Shown: positions 54,305-64,000 of the stretch, in pieces | Layout: each line of letters begins with the position of its first letter | How positions within the stretch are numbered: position 1 is the first letter of the stretch | Assembly (NCBI RefSeq): GCF_900102075.1 | Contig: NZ_FNAV01000003.1 | Span: 218,790-282,789, forward strand | From: Salipiger thiooxidans | GTDB taxonomy: Bacteria > Pseudomonadota > Alphaproteobacteria > Rhodobacterales > Rhodobacteraceae | Direction of reading: 5' to 3' | Length of the DNA stretch: 64,000 nucleotides | Notes under the pieces: generated by a model | Database searches by the model: none | What the model was told of the DNA's origin: nothing | The model's input: the letters and a program-made list of their open reading frames with translations, nothing else | Translations under genes and position numbers: made by a program

Positions 54305-54323
54305 GCACGGAGCCTATCCGTGC
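54305..54323 (+). promoter_or_regulatory. Hairpin after the glycine aptamers
   Basis: GCACGGA and TCCGTGC pair over a GCCTA loop 4 bp after the second aptamer. There is no T run, so control may be by occlusion of the ribosome site rather than by an intrinsic terminator. The gcvT ATG lies 58 bp downstream. Confidence 0.45.
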
Positions 54324-54381
54324 GAGGAATGTCCGGGGCAAGGCCGCGCGCCGCATCCGGGCCAGAGGGATGTGAGACGCG

Positions 54382-55509
54382 ATGGACGAGCTGAAACGCA
54401 CGCCACTACACGATCTGCACCTGTCGCTTGGAGCGAAGATGGTGCCATTCGCCGGCTACGAGATGCCGGTGCAATACAAGCTTGGTGTCATGAAGGAGCA
54501 CCTCCACTGCCGCGCGGCAGCGGGGTTCTTCGACGTGAGCCACATGGGCCAGGTGATCCTGCGCGGCGACGACCCGGAAGGGGTGGCGCTGGCTCTCGAG
54601 ACGCTGGTGCCCGTCGCCGTGGCGGGGCTCGGCGAGGGCCGGCAGCGCTACGGGCTCTTTACCAACGAGGATGGCGGCATCGAGGATGACCTGATGATCG
54701 CCAACCGCGGCGATCACCTGTTCCTCGTGGTCAACGCCGCCTGCAAGGAGGCCGACGTGGCCCGGTTGCGCGCCGGGCTCGAGCCCGCGGGCGTCACCGT
54801 CGACTACATCGAGGACCGGGCGCTCTTCGCGCTGCAGGGACCCGCGGCCGAGCAGGTGCTGGCGGCGCTGAACCCGGCGGTGGCCGGGATGCGCTTCATG
54901 GATGTCGCGACGGTCGAGCTTGCGGGGGCCGAGTGCTGGGTCTCGCGCTCGGGCTACACCGGCGAGGACGGCTACGAGATCTCGGTGCCCGAGGAGTCCG
55001 CGGTGGCGCTGGCGGAGGCGTTGCTGGCGCATGAGGCGGTCGAGCCCATCGGGCTCGGCGCCCGCGACTCGCTGCGGCTCGAGGCGGGGCTCTGCCTCTA
55101 CGGCCACGACCTCGATCCCACCACCACGCCGGTGGCGGGCGGGCTGCTCTGGGCGATCCAGAAGGCGCGTCGCGCCGATGGAGCGCGGGCGGGCGGGTTT
55201 CCGGGGGCCGAGAAGATCCTTGCCGAGATCGCCACCGGTGCGCCTTCGGTGCGGGTCGGGCTGAAGCCCGAGGGCCGCGCGCCGATGCGCGAGGGGGTCG
55301 AGCTCTTCGAGACCGAGACCGGCGGCGACGCGGTCGGCCGGATCACCTCGGGCGGGTTCGGACCGACGGTCGGCGGGCCGGTCGCCATGGGCTACGTGCC
55401 CGCGCAGGCGGCGCCCCCGGGGTCGCGGCTCTATGGCGAAGTGCGGGGCAAGCGGCTGCCGGTCGACGTGATCGCGCTGCCGTTCGTAAAACAAAGCTAC
55501 AAACGCTGA
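54382..55509 (+). CDS. gcvT: Glycine cleavage T-protein (aminomethyltransferase)
   Basis: Moves the methylene group from the lipoyl-bound intermediate to tetrahydrofolate, releasing ammonia. The GcvT signatures [28 protein letters not shown] (opening), FFDVSHMGQ near 50 and [11 protein letters not shown] near 197 are present, with [23 protein letters not shown] near 225. The length of 375 is normal. It heads gcvT-gcvH-gcvP under the riboswitch and is followed 19 bp later by gcvH. Confidence 0.96.
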   Translation: MDELKRTPLHDLHLSLGAKMVPFAGYEMPVQYKLGVMKEHLHCRAAAGFFDVSHMGQVILRGDDPEGVALALETLVPVAVAGLGEGRQRYGLFTNEDGGIEDDLMIANRGDHLFLVVNAACKEADVARLRAGLEPAGVTVDYIEDRALFALQGPAAEQVLAALNPAVAGMRFMDVATVELAGAECWVSRSGYTGEDGYEISVPEESAVALAEALLAHEAVEPIGLGARDSLRLEAGLCLYGHDLDPTTTPVAGGLLWAIQKARRADGARAGGFPGAEKILAEIATGAPSVRVGLKPEGRAPMREGVELFETETGGDAVGRITSGGFGPTVGGPVAMGYVPAQAAPPGSRLYGEVRGKRLPVDVIALPFVKQSYKR

Positions 55510-55528
55510 CTTGGAAGGGACGAGCGTT

Positions 55529-55888
55529 ATGAAATTTACCGAAGAACACGAGTGGCTCGAGATCGAGGGCGACCTGGTGGTGGTGGGGATCACCGCCCAC
55601 GCGGCAGAACAGCTGGGCGACGTGGTGTTCGTCGAGCTGCCCGAGCCGGGCACCACGGTGAGCAAGGATGACGAAGTCGTGGTGATCGAGTCGGTCAAGG
55701 CGGCGTCGGACATCCTCGCCCCGATCGACGGCGAGATCGTCGAGGTCAACGAGGCCATCGTCGAGGATCCGGGCAAGGTCAACGAGGATCCCGAGGGCGA
55801 AGCCTGGTTCTTCAAGCTCAAGGTCGAGGATCTCTCGGTGCTCGACGATTTCATGAGCGAGGCTGCCTACAAGAAGTTCATCGGCTAG
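55529..55888 (+). CDS. gcvH: Glycine cleavage H-protein
   Basis: Lipoylated carrier shuttling the aminomethyl group between P, T and L proteins. The 119-residue protein has EEHEWLE at residues 5-11, the [23 protein letters not shown] segment with the lipoyl lysine at about 57 (ESVKAAS) and the usual C-terminal end. The ATG at 55529 is chosen as the family start. A hairpin and the composite element copy 2 lie between it and gcvP. Confidence 0.97.
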   Translation: MKFTEEHEWLEIEGDLVVVGITAHAAEQLGDVVFVELPEPGTTVSKDDEVVVIESVKAASDILAPIDGEIVEVNEAIVEDPGKVNEDPEGEAWFFKLKVEDLSVLDDFMSEAAYKKFIG

Positions 55889-55919
55889 GCTTGCTCCATT
55901 GATGCAGCGACTCGCCTAG

Positions 55920-56005
55920 CGCCTTCCGGGCCGGGTCACGGCGCGGACCGGAAGGCGGGCGGTGAGTATTTTTGGAATGATGGCAGGGCGGGGCCCGTTC
56001 CCGCC
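55920..56005 (+). repeat. Composite intergenic element, copy 2 (hairpin-core-hairpin)
   Basis: CGCCTTCCGG (55920-55929) pairs with CCGGAAGGCG (55948-55957). The core TGAGTATTTTTGGAATGATGGCAG-like sequence (55963-55986) follows, then GGCGGG/CCCGCC (55987-55992 with 56000-56005). It lies between gcvH and gcvP in the same operon, 29 bp before the gcvP ATG, so it must allow some read-through. Confidence 0.5.
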
Positions 56006-56034
56006 CCGGCTTTGGACATCCTGGACAAATCGAC

Positions 56035-58884
<2,850 letters not shown>

Positions 58885-58900
58885 GCGGAGAGCGCCGGAG

Positions 58901-58983
58901 TGAGGGGCCAGCCCCTCACACTCCCCGGAGTTTAGGGGCAAGATGAAGAGACGGCCCGCGCTCCTGTCCGGAGGGCGGGCCGT
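58901..58983 (+). repeat. Composite intergenic element, copy 3 (hairpin-core-hairpin)
   Basis: TGAGGGGC/GCCCCTCA (58901-58918) forms the first hairpin. The core CCCCGGAGTTTA...GGGCAAGATGAAG is at 58923-58948, and ACGGCCCGC/GCGGGCCGT (58951-58959 with 58975-58983) forms the second hairpin. It lies between the convergent gcvP and inositol-monophosphatase-like genes. Confidence 0.6.
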
Positions 58984-59018
58984 GCCGTATCCGGGGGGCC
59001 GTGTGGTATTGGGTGGTG

Positions 59019-59900
59019 TCAGTCGGATTCGAGCAGGAAGCCGAGCGTGTCGCGGATCCGGCCCCAGGTGGCGGGGTCGGAGGCGCAGAGCAGGTAGCCC
59101 TCGCGGTTTGCGGCGTTGTACGCGCTGCCGTCGAGCATGGCGACATGGCCGCCCGCGCATTGGCAGAGCAGGGCGCCCGCGGCGTGGTCCCAGGGCGTGA
59201 GCCGGCCGGAGAGCACGAAATCCACGTGGCCCTGCGCCAGCATCCGCATCTCGTGCGCCGAGCAGCGCAGCGAGCCCACGCGCTCGAACCGGGGCATCAG
59301 CGCGCCGAACTGCGCCTGCTTGTCGGCGGGCAGCATGTAGAAGGGGGCGTAGCCCTGCAGCTCTTCGACCGGGCCGCCTCCGGAGACCTTCAGGGTGCGG
59401 CGGGCGCGGCGCTTCGGCGTGACCAGCTCGGCCGGGCCGCCGGTCTCGCCGATCACCACGTCATCCATCAGCGGGTCGTAGATCAGCCCGAAGACCGGCA
59501 CGCCGAAGCGCAGCGCCGAGACGATCACGCCGAAGGTGGCGAGCCCGTGGGCATAGTTCCAGGTGCCGTCGACCGGGTCGATGGTGAAGGCGAGCTCGGC
59601 CTCGGGGATGCCGTCGAGCACCTCGGGGTGCAGCGCGACGTTCTCCTCGCCGATGATCAGCGCGTTGGGGAAGAGCGTCAGCAGGCCGCGCGCGATCATC
59701 CGCTCGGCGGCGCGGTCGGCCTCGGTCACCACGTCCTGGCGCGAGGTCTTGTGGTCGATGTCCGAGGCCTCGAGCGTGCGGAAGCGGGGCAGGATCTCGG
59801 CCCGGGCGGCGCGGCGCACGAGGTTGAGGATCGAGGCGCGCTGGGCGGAGGTCAGCGTGGAGACGGTCATCGGCAGGGTGGGGGAGAGGGAATCGCGCAT
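59019..59900 (-). CDS. Inositol monophosphatase family protein
   Basis: Mg2+-dependent phosphatase of the IMPase/SuhB/HisN superfamily. The metal motif DPVDGTWNYAHG is near residue 110 (second in the DPxDGT series), GEEN near 86 and WDHAAGALLCQCAGG near 240 supplies the third metal site. About 293 residues if started at 59900; ATG 59870 (283 aa) is as plausible. The true substrate may be inositol-1-phosphate, histidinol-phosphate or another monophosphate. It converges on gcvP; the ABC permease gene upstream reads in the same direction. Confidence 0.85.
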   Translation of the reverse strand: MRDSLSPTLPMTVSTLTSAQRASILNLVRRAARAEILPRFRTLEASDIDHKTSRQDVVTEADRAAERMIARGLLTLFPNALIIGEENVALHPEVLDGIPEAELAFTIDPVDGTWNYAHGLATFGVIVSALRFGVPVFGLIYDPLMDDVVIGETGGPAELVTPKRRARRTLKVSGGGPVEELQGYAPFYMLPADKQAQFGALMPRFERVGSLRCSAHEMRMLAQGHVDFVLSGRLTPWDHAAGALLCQCAGGHVAMLDGSAYNAANREGYLLCASDPATWGRIRDTLGFLLESD

Positions 59901-59977
59901 GGGTCGGGGTCCGTTCGCAGCCAGAGGTGCCCCCGGATTGCCAGCCGGGGCGCATGGGTGCAAGCGTCGGGCGGCGG

Positions 59978-62503
59978 CTATTCGCGCGCCCGCAGCACCT
60001 GCGCCGGCCGCGCTGCCAGCGGACCCCAGGCAAAGGCGATGCCCGCGAGCAGCGTGGCGAGCACGCCGCCCGCGATGATGCCGAGCGCCGAGGGCCAGAC
60101 GATGGCGAAGCTGGTTTCCATGATGAAGGTGCTCACCGCCCAGCCGCCGAGGATGCCCGCGACCAGCGCCACCACGCCGGCCCCGGCACCGAGCAGCGCC
60201 GAGCGCAGCGCGAAGCTCTGCAGGATGCGCCGGCGCGAGGCCCCGAGGGTCTTGAGCACCGCCGCCTCGAAGGTGCGCGCACCGGTGCCCGCCGCCGCCG
60301 CTCCGATCAGCACGAGGAAGCCTGTCAGAAGCGTCGCCGCGGCGCCCCAGCGGATCGCGGCGCCGATGCCCTCGAGCAGCTCCGCCACCCGGTCTATGGC
60401 GTCACGAACCCGGATTGCGGTTATATTGGGATAGGTGGAGGCAAGGTCGCGCAGGATCTGCGCCTCGGCCCCGGCTTCGGCATAGACCGTCGAGATGAAG
60501 GTGTGCGGCGCGCCCTGCAGCGCGGTGGGGTTCAGCGTCATCACGAAGCCGATGCCCGCCGTCGAGAAATCCACGTCGCGGAAGCTGGTGATGGTCGCGG
60601 TGATGTCGCGACCCAGCACGTTGAAGGTGATCTCGTCGCCGAGCTTGAGCCCGATCTCCTCGGCCTCTTCCCGGGCGAAACTGATCTGGGGAGGGCCGTC
60701 GTAATCCTCGGGCCACCATTCGCCGCTGGTGACGATGGTGCGGTCGTCGGGGGTGGCGGCGTAGGTGATGCCGCGGTCGCCGCGCACCACCCAGTGATCG
60801 CCCGCCACCTCCTGCGCGTTGACGCCGTTGATCCGGGTGATCACGCCGCGCAGCATGGGCGCGGTGTCGACGCGGCTGACGGCCGGGTCATTCTCGAGAC
60901 GCTCGAGGTAGCCGTCGATCTGGGCGGGCTGGATGTCGACGAAGAAATAGGACGGGGCGACCTCGGGCAGGTCGCGGTCGATGGCGCTGCGCAGGTTGCC
61001 GTCGATCTGGCCGACGGCGGCGAGCACCGAGAGCCCCAGCCCCAGCGACAGCACCACCGAGGCGGCGGTCTCGCGCGGGCCGCCGATGGCCGCGAGCGCC
61101 CAGCGCAGGGCGGGGCGACCGCGCGCGGCGGAGACGCTGCGATGGGCCAGCGCGCGGATGCCGGTGGCGGCGACCGCGAGGATTATGAGCGCGCCAAGGA
61201 TGCCGCCGGCGGTCCAGAGGGTGATCTGCGGGCTCCCCGAGAACACCATGGCGACGCCCACCAGAAGCAGCACCAGCAGTCCGGTCGCGACCACGAAGCG
61301 GGTCGCAGGCAGGCCGCGGGCGCTGTCGAGCGCGTCGCGGAAGAGGGCAGCGGCGCGGACCTCCTCGGTGCGGGCGAGCGGCCAGAGCGTGAAGAGCAGC
61401 GCGGTCAGGATGCCGTAGATCGCGGCCTCGGCCAACGGCCCGGGGTAGAGGGTGAAGATCACCGGGATCGGCAGCGCGCCCGCGATCATCGGGGCGAAGA
61501 GCAGCGGCACAGCGGCACCGAGGACCAGGCCCATGGCGATTCCGAGCAGGCTCAGCGCGCCGATCTGCAGGAAATAGGTCAGGAAGATCACCCGGCGGCT
61601 GGCACCGAGGGTGCGCAGGGTGGCGATGACCGCGGTCTTGCGCGCGAGGTAGGCGCGCACCGCGGCAGAGACGCCGATGCCGCCGACCGCGAGCCCGGAA
61701 AGCCCGACCAGCACGAGGAAATTGGCCAGCTGGTCAACGAAGCGTGCGACGCCCGGTGCGCCGTTGCGGGCATCGCGCCAGCGCATGCCGCTGCCTTCGT
61801 ACTGCGCCTCGGCCCGGCTGCGCAGCGCGTCCATGTCTGTGCCCTCGGGCACCAGCAGGCGGTACTCGGTCTCGAAGAGCGAGCCGGGCGCGAGCAGGCC
61901 CGAGCCCTCGAGATCGGAGGTGCGGACCATGGTGCGCGGGCCCAGACCGAAGCCGCCGCCGGCATCGTCGGGCTCGGTCACGATGGTGGCCGAGAGGGTG
62001 AAGCGGCGGGTGCCGAGCGCGAAGCTGTCGCCCGGGCTGAGGCCCATCCGGTCGGCCAGCACCGGTGCCATCACCGCGCCGGGCAGGTCGTCGCCGTCGA
62101 GCGCCTGCGACAGCGGCATCGGCGGGTCGAGCACCATTTCGCCCAGCAGCGGGTAGGCGTCGTCCACCGATTTCACCTGCGTCAGGCCACGCTCGGCTCC
62201 GGTCTCGCCCTCGGCCACGGCCATTGAACGGAAGTCGGTGACCTCGGAGACCGCGGTCGACACGCTCTCGAGCCAGGCGCGCTCGTCCTCCGAGGCAAAG
62301 CGATAGGTGAACTCGGCCTGCGCGTCGCCGCCGAGCAGGATCGCGCCCTGATCGCTGAGACCGGCCTGAATCGCCGAGCGCACCGATCCCACGCCGGCGA
62401 TGGCCGCGACGCCAAGGGCGAGGCAGGCGAGGAAGATCCGGAACCCCCGCAGGCCGCCGCGCAACTCGCGTCGGGCGAAGCGGGCCGCGATGGAAAGGCT
62501 CAT
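59978..62503 (-). CDS. FtsX-like ABC transporter permease (YbbP-like)
   Basis: 841-residue permease with an N-terminal TM helix (about 20-40), a large periplasmic region (about 45-250), TM groups at about 255-345 and 385-470, a second soluble part (about 490-720) and a final three-helix FtsX domain. This is the doubled MacB/FtsX architecture of the E. coli YbbP type, which works with YbbA. The ATP-binding gene overlaps its start by 4 bp. A role in lipid or lipoprotein export is inferred from the family; no cargo is known. Confidence 0.9.
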   Translation of the reverse strand: MSLSIAARFARRELRGGLRGFRIFLACLALGVAAIAGVGSVRSAIQAGLSDQGAILLGGDAQAEFTYRFASEDERAWLESVSTAVSEVTDFRSMAVAEGETGAERGLTQVKSVDDAYPLLGEMVLDPPMPLSQALDGDDLPGAVMAPVLADRMGLSPGDSFALGTRRFTLSATIVTEPDDAGGGFGLGPRTMVRTSDLEGSGLLAPGSLFETEYRLLVPEGTDMDALRSRAEAQYEGSGMRWRDARNGAPGVARFVDQLANFLVLVGLSGLAVGGIGVSAAVRAYLARKTAVIATLRTLGASRRVIFLTYFLQIGALSLLGIAMGLVLGAAVPLLFAPMIAGALPIPVIFTLYPGPLAEAAIYGILTALLFTLWPLARTEEVRAAALFRDALDSARGLPATRFVVATGLLVLLLVGVAMVFSGSPQITLWTAGGILGALIILAVAATGIRALAHRSVSAARGRPALRWALAAIGGPRETAASVVLSLGLGLSVLAAVGQIDGNLRSAIDRDLPEVAPSYFFVDIQPAQIDGYLERLENDPAVSRVDTAPMLRGVITRINGVNAQEVAGDHWVVRGDRGITYAATPDDRTIVTSGEWWPEDYDGPPQISFAREEAEEIGLKLGDEITFNVLGRDITATITSFRDVDFSTAGIGFVMTLNPTALQGAPHTFISTVYAEAGAEAQILRDLASTYPNITAIRVRDAIDRVAELLEGIGAAIRWGAAATLLTGFLVLIGAAAAGTGARTFEAAVLKTLGASRRRILQSFALRSALLGAGAGVVALVAGILGGWAVSTFIMETSFAIVWPSALGIIAGGVLATLLAGIAFAWGPLAARPAQVLRARE

Positions 62504-63192
62504 TCCGCCGCCCTCGCCGCCTCTTCCGCGACCTCGCCGTCGGTCAGCCGCACCACGCGGTCGCAGCGCTGCGCCAGTGCGTTCGAGTGGGTGACCAGCA
62601 CCAGCGTCGCGCCGTGGCGGTCGCGCAGTCCGAAGAGCATGTCCATGATCGCGTCGCCGTTCCGACCGTCGAGGTTGCCGGTGGGCTCGTCCGCCAGCAG
62701 AACGTCGGGCCGTGGCGCCGAAGCGCGGGCCAGCGCGACCCGCTGCTGTTCGCCCCCGGACATCTGCGCCGGGTAGTGGTCGGCGCGATGGCCGAGCCCC
62801 ACCGCTTCGAGCTCGGCCCGGGCCCTCTCGAAGGCATCGCGATGACCGGCAAGTTCGAGCGGCGTTGCCACGTTCTCGAGCGCGGTCATCGTCGGGATCA
62901 GGTTGAAGCTCTGGAACACCACCCCCATGTGATCCCTGCGGAAGCGCGCGAGCTGGTCCTCGGTCATCGACGTCAGGTCCTGTCCCAGAACCTCGACCGT
63001 GCCGCCGGTGGCGTTCTCGAGGCCGCCCATCACCATCAGAAGCGAGGACTTCCCGCTGCCCGATGGACCGATCAGCCCCAGCGTCTCGCCGCTGCCGACC
63101 TCGAGCGAGATGCCGTGCAGGATTTCTACCATCCCGGCATTGCCGCGCAGGCTGAGCGTGACATCTTTGAGGGCGATGACGGGAGCAGGCAT
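62500..63192 (-). CDS. ABC transporter ATP-binding protein (YbbA-like)
   Basis: 230-residue ATPase of the MacB/LolD/YbbA group. Walker A GPSGSGKSS is near residue 43, the Q-loop VVFQSFNL near 91, the signature SGGEQQRVALARA near 144 and Walker B DVLLADEPTGNLDG near 163, with the switch His in VTHSN near 200. The ATG at 63192 is chosen; the longer frame has no homology. It overlaps the permease gene, and the arylesterase gene lies divergently upstream, the same arrangement as E. coli tesA-ybbA-ybbP. Confidence 0.94.
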   Translation of the reverse strand: MPAPVIALKDVTLSLRGNAGMVEILHGISLEVGSGETLGLIGPSGSGKSSLLMVMGGLENATGGTVEVLGQDLTSMTEDQLARFRRDHMGVVFQSFNLIPTMTALENVATPLELAGHRDAFERARAELEAVGLGHRADHYPAQMSGGEQQRVALARASAPRPDVLLADEPTGNLDGRNGDAIMDMLFGLRDRHGATLVLVTHSNALAQRCDRVVRLTDGEVAEEAARAAE

Positions 63193-63238
63193 AAGGGGAT
63201 CCGGGAAAATGAAGCGCTCGCTAGGATATGGGGCCGCC

Positions 63239-63895
63239 ATGCGGCTGAACAAGGCGATGCCGGCGCTGGTGCTGCTCTGCGGCATGCTCGCGGCGCCCGC
63301 CCGGGCCGAGACGGTGCAGCTGCTGGCGCTGGGTGACAGCCTGACGCAAGGATACGGGCTGATCGAGCAGGACGGCTTCGTACCGCAGCTGCGCGCGTGG
63401 CTCGAAGAGCGCGGGCACGATGTCAGGATCGTGAACGGCGGTGTCTCCGGCGACACGACCGCGGGCGGGCTGTCGCGGGTGGACTGGTCGCTGACGCCCG
63501 AGATCCAGGGGATGATCGTGACGCTGGGCGGCAATGATCTGCTGCGGGCGCTGAGCCCCGAGGTGAGCCGCGCCAATCTCGAGGGAATCCTGCAGGCCGC
63601 CGAGGCGAAGGGGGTCGAGGTGCTGCTGGTTGGGATGCAGGCACCGGGAAACTACGGCCCGGAGTTCAAGCAGAGCTTCGATGCCATCTATCCCGAACTG
63701 GCCGAGCGGTTCGACACGGTCTATGCGCCGAGCTTCTTCGCGGGGATCCTGCCCGAGGGCGGTACGCCGCAGGACGCCACGGAGTTCATGCAGGCGGACG
63801 GGATCCATCCGAACGCCGAGGGCGTGACGCGCGTCGTCGAGGCGCTCGGGCCGTCCGTAGAGGAGCTGATCGCCCGGATCGAGGACGCCGACTGA
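63239..63895 (+). CDS. Periplasmic arylesterase/lysophospholipase (TesA-like GDSL)
   Basis: SGNH hydrolase with a signal peptide (MRLNKAMPALVLLCGMLAA, cleavage after ARA). Block I GDSLTQGYG is near residue 31, the Gly and Asn of blocks II and III are in GGVSGDTTAGG and LGGNDLLR, and block V DGIHPNAEG is near 190. Mature 195 residues. The ATG at 63239 has the best signal peptide; 63209 would add ten residues. It is divergent from the ybbA-like gene, and the YbbAP/TesA pairing is retained here. Confidence 0.88.
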   Translation: MRLNKAMPALVLLCGMLAAPARAETVQLLALGDSLTQGYGLIEQDGFVPQLRAWLEERGHDVRIVNGGVSGDTTAGGLSRVDWSLTPEIQGMIVTLGGNDLLRALSPEVSRANLEGILQAAEAKGVEVLLVGMQAPGNYGPEFKQSFDAIYPELAERFDTVYAPSFFAGILPEGGTPQDATEFMQADGIHPNAEGVTRVVEALGPSVEELIARIEDAD

Positions 63896-63927
63896 GGCTT
63901 GCGGTCCTCGCGGATCGGGTGAACGCC

Positions 63928-64000
63928 TCTGGGTCTGGGTCTGGGTCTGGGTCTGGGTCTGGGTCTGGGTCTGGGTCTGGGTCTGGGTCTGGGTCTGGGT
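63928..64000. repeat. Hexanucleotide tandem repeat (GGGTCT)n running off the window
   Basis: TCTGGG/GGGTCT units repeat without error from 63928 to the last base: 12 complete units, plus one base. It starts 33 bp after the arylesterase stop and continues beyond the window. No stop codon can occur in the repeat on either strand, so reading frame cannot decide whether it is coding. Copy changes are in multiples of 6 bp and would not shift a frame. Confidence 0.95.

Noticed and set aside
54212..54394. Short open frames in the glycine riboswitch
   Set aside because: They lie in conserved aptamer sequence and have no ribosome site.
59927..62227. A 766-codon open frame on the plus strand opposite the ABC permease
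   Set aside because: Low-complexity Gly/Ala/Arg/Asp translation with no motif, antisense to a conserved permease.

Overview
The window is a high-GC stretch of an alphaproteobacterial main chromosome. Gene content and order fit the Rhodobacteraceae (Roseobacter group): maf-aroE-coaE-dnaQ with secB, Tim44-domain, mltA, smr and then rpsT-dnaA-dnaN-recF-gyrB nearby, plus a flagellar hook block, a KtrA/TrkH pair and a riboswitch-led gcvTHP operon. Family level is an inference; no rRNA, tRNA, CRISPR array, insertion sequence or prophage gene was seen. Almost every base is coding, and intergenic gaps are mostly below 250 bp.

Layout. 1-6.8 kb: housekeeping genes next to the presumed replication origin, with nucleotide quality control, shikimate and CoA synthesis, proofreading, protein export, murein turnover and isopentenyl-PP isomerase. 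The order recalls Caulobacter, where oriC lies just beyond maf, so oriC may lie just left of base 1. 6.9-12.3 kb: a cytochrome c, then an exopolysaccharide block (Wza-type export lipoprotein, sugar-phosphate transferase, YjbF and YjbH). 12.5-19.4 kb: a flagellar block (motB, flgE, flagellin remnant, flgN-like, flgJ-like, fliK, flgD). Here flgE and fliC, pointing at each other, are both cut and joined inside an 8-bp microhomology, the clearest anomaly in the window. 19.4-23.8 kb: ubiB, ubiE, mutM, a crotonase. 24-31.3 kb: rpsT, dnaA, dnaN, recF, gyrB, with a cluster of GANTC sites upstream of dnaA.

31.3-50.3 kb is accessory housekeeping: a YibI/YibH-like membrane pair, a CbiX-type protein, a lipid kinase with a metallophosphoesterase, ExoD, TrkH/KtrA potassium uptake, an AI-2E family permease, a BrkB family protein, a ClpP-like exported protein, an 18-19 unit MORN protein, NAD synthetase, a zincin, a 2OG-Fe(II) oxygenase, a Tat-exported metallo-beta-lactamase-fold hydrolase, an unexplained two-gene unit with a FIST-like C-terminus, and a PfkB kinase. 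50.4-64 kb holds gltX, a DUF2254 membrane protein, a gamma-glutamylcyclotransferase-like protein, an Rrf2 iron-sulfur regulator, a tandem glycine riboswitch with gcvT-gcvH-gcvP, an inositol-monophosphatase-like enzyme and a tesA/ybbA/ybbP-like trio. The window ends inside a GGGTCT hexanucleotide repeat.

Of note beyond the gene list: the flgE/fliC deletion junction, a composite intergenic element (hairpin, conserved core, hairpin) in three good copies, GANTC sites (CcrM-type methylation motifs) in the dnaA and polysaccharide control regions, and several palindromic operator candidates. I see no defence system or wholly novel multigene machine. The FIST-like pair and the polysaccharide block are the most open functional questions.
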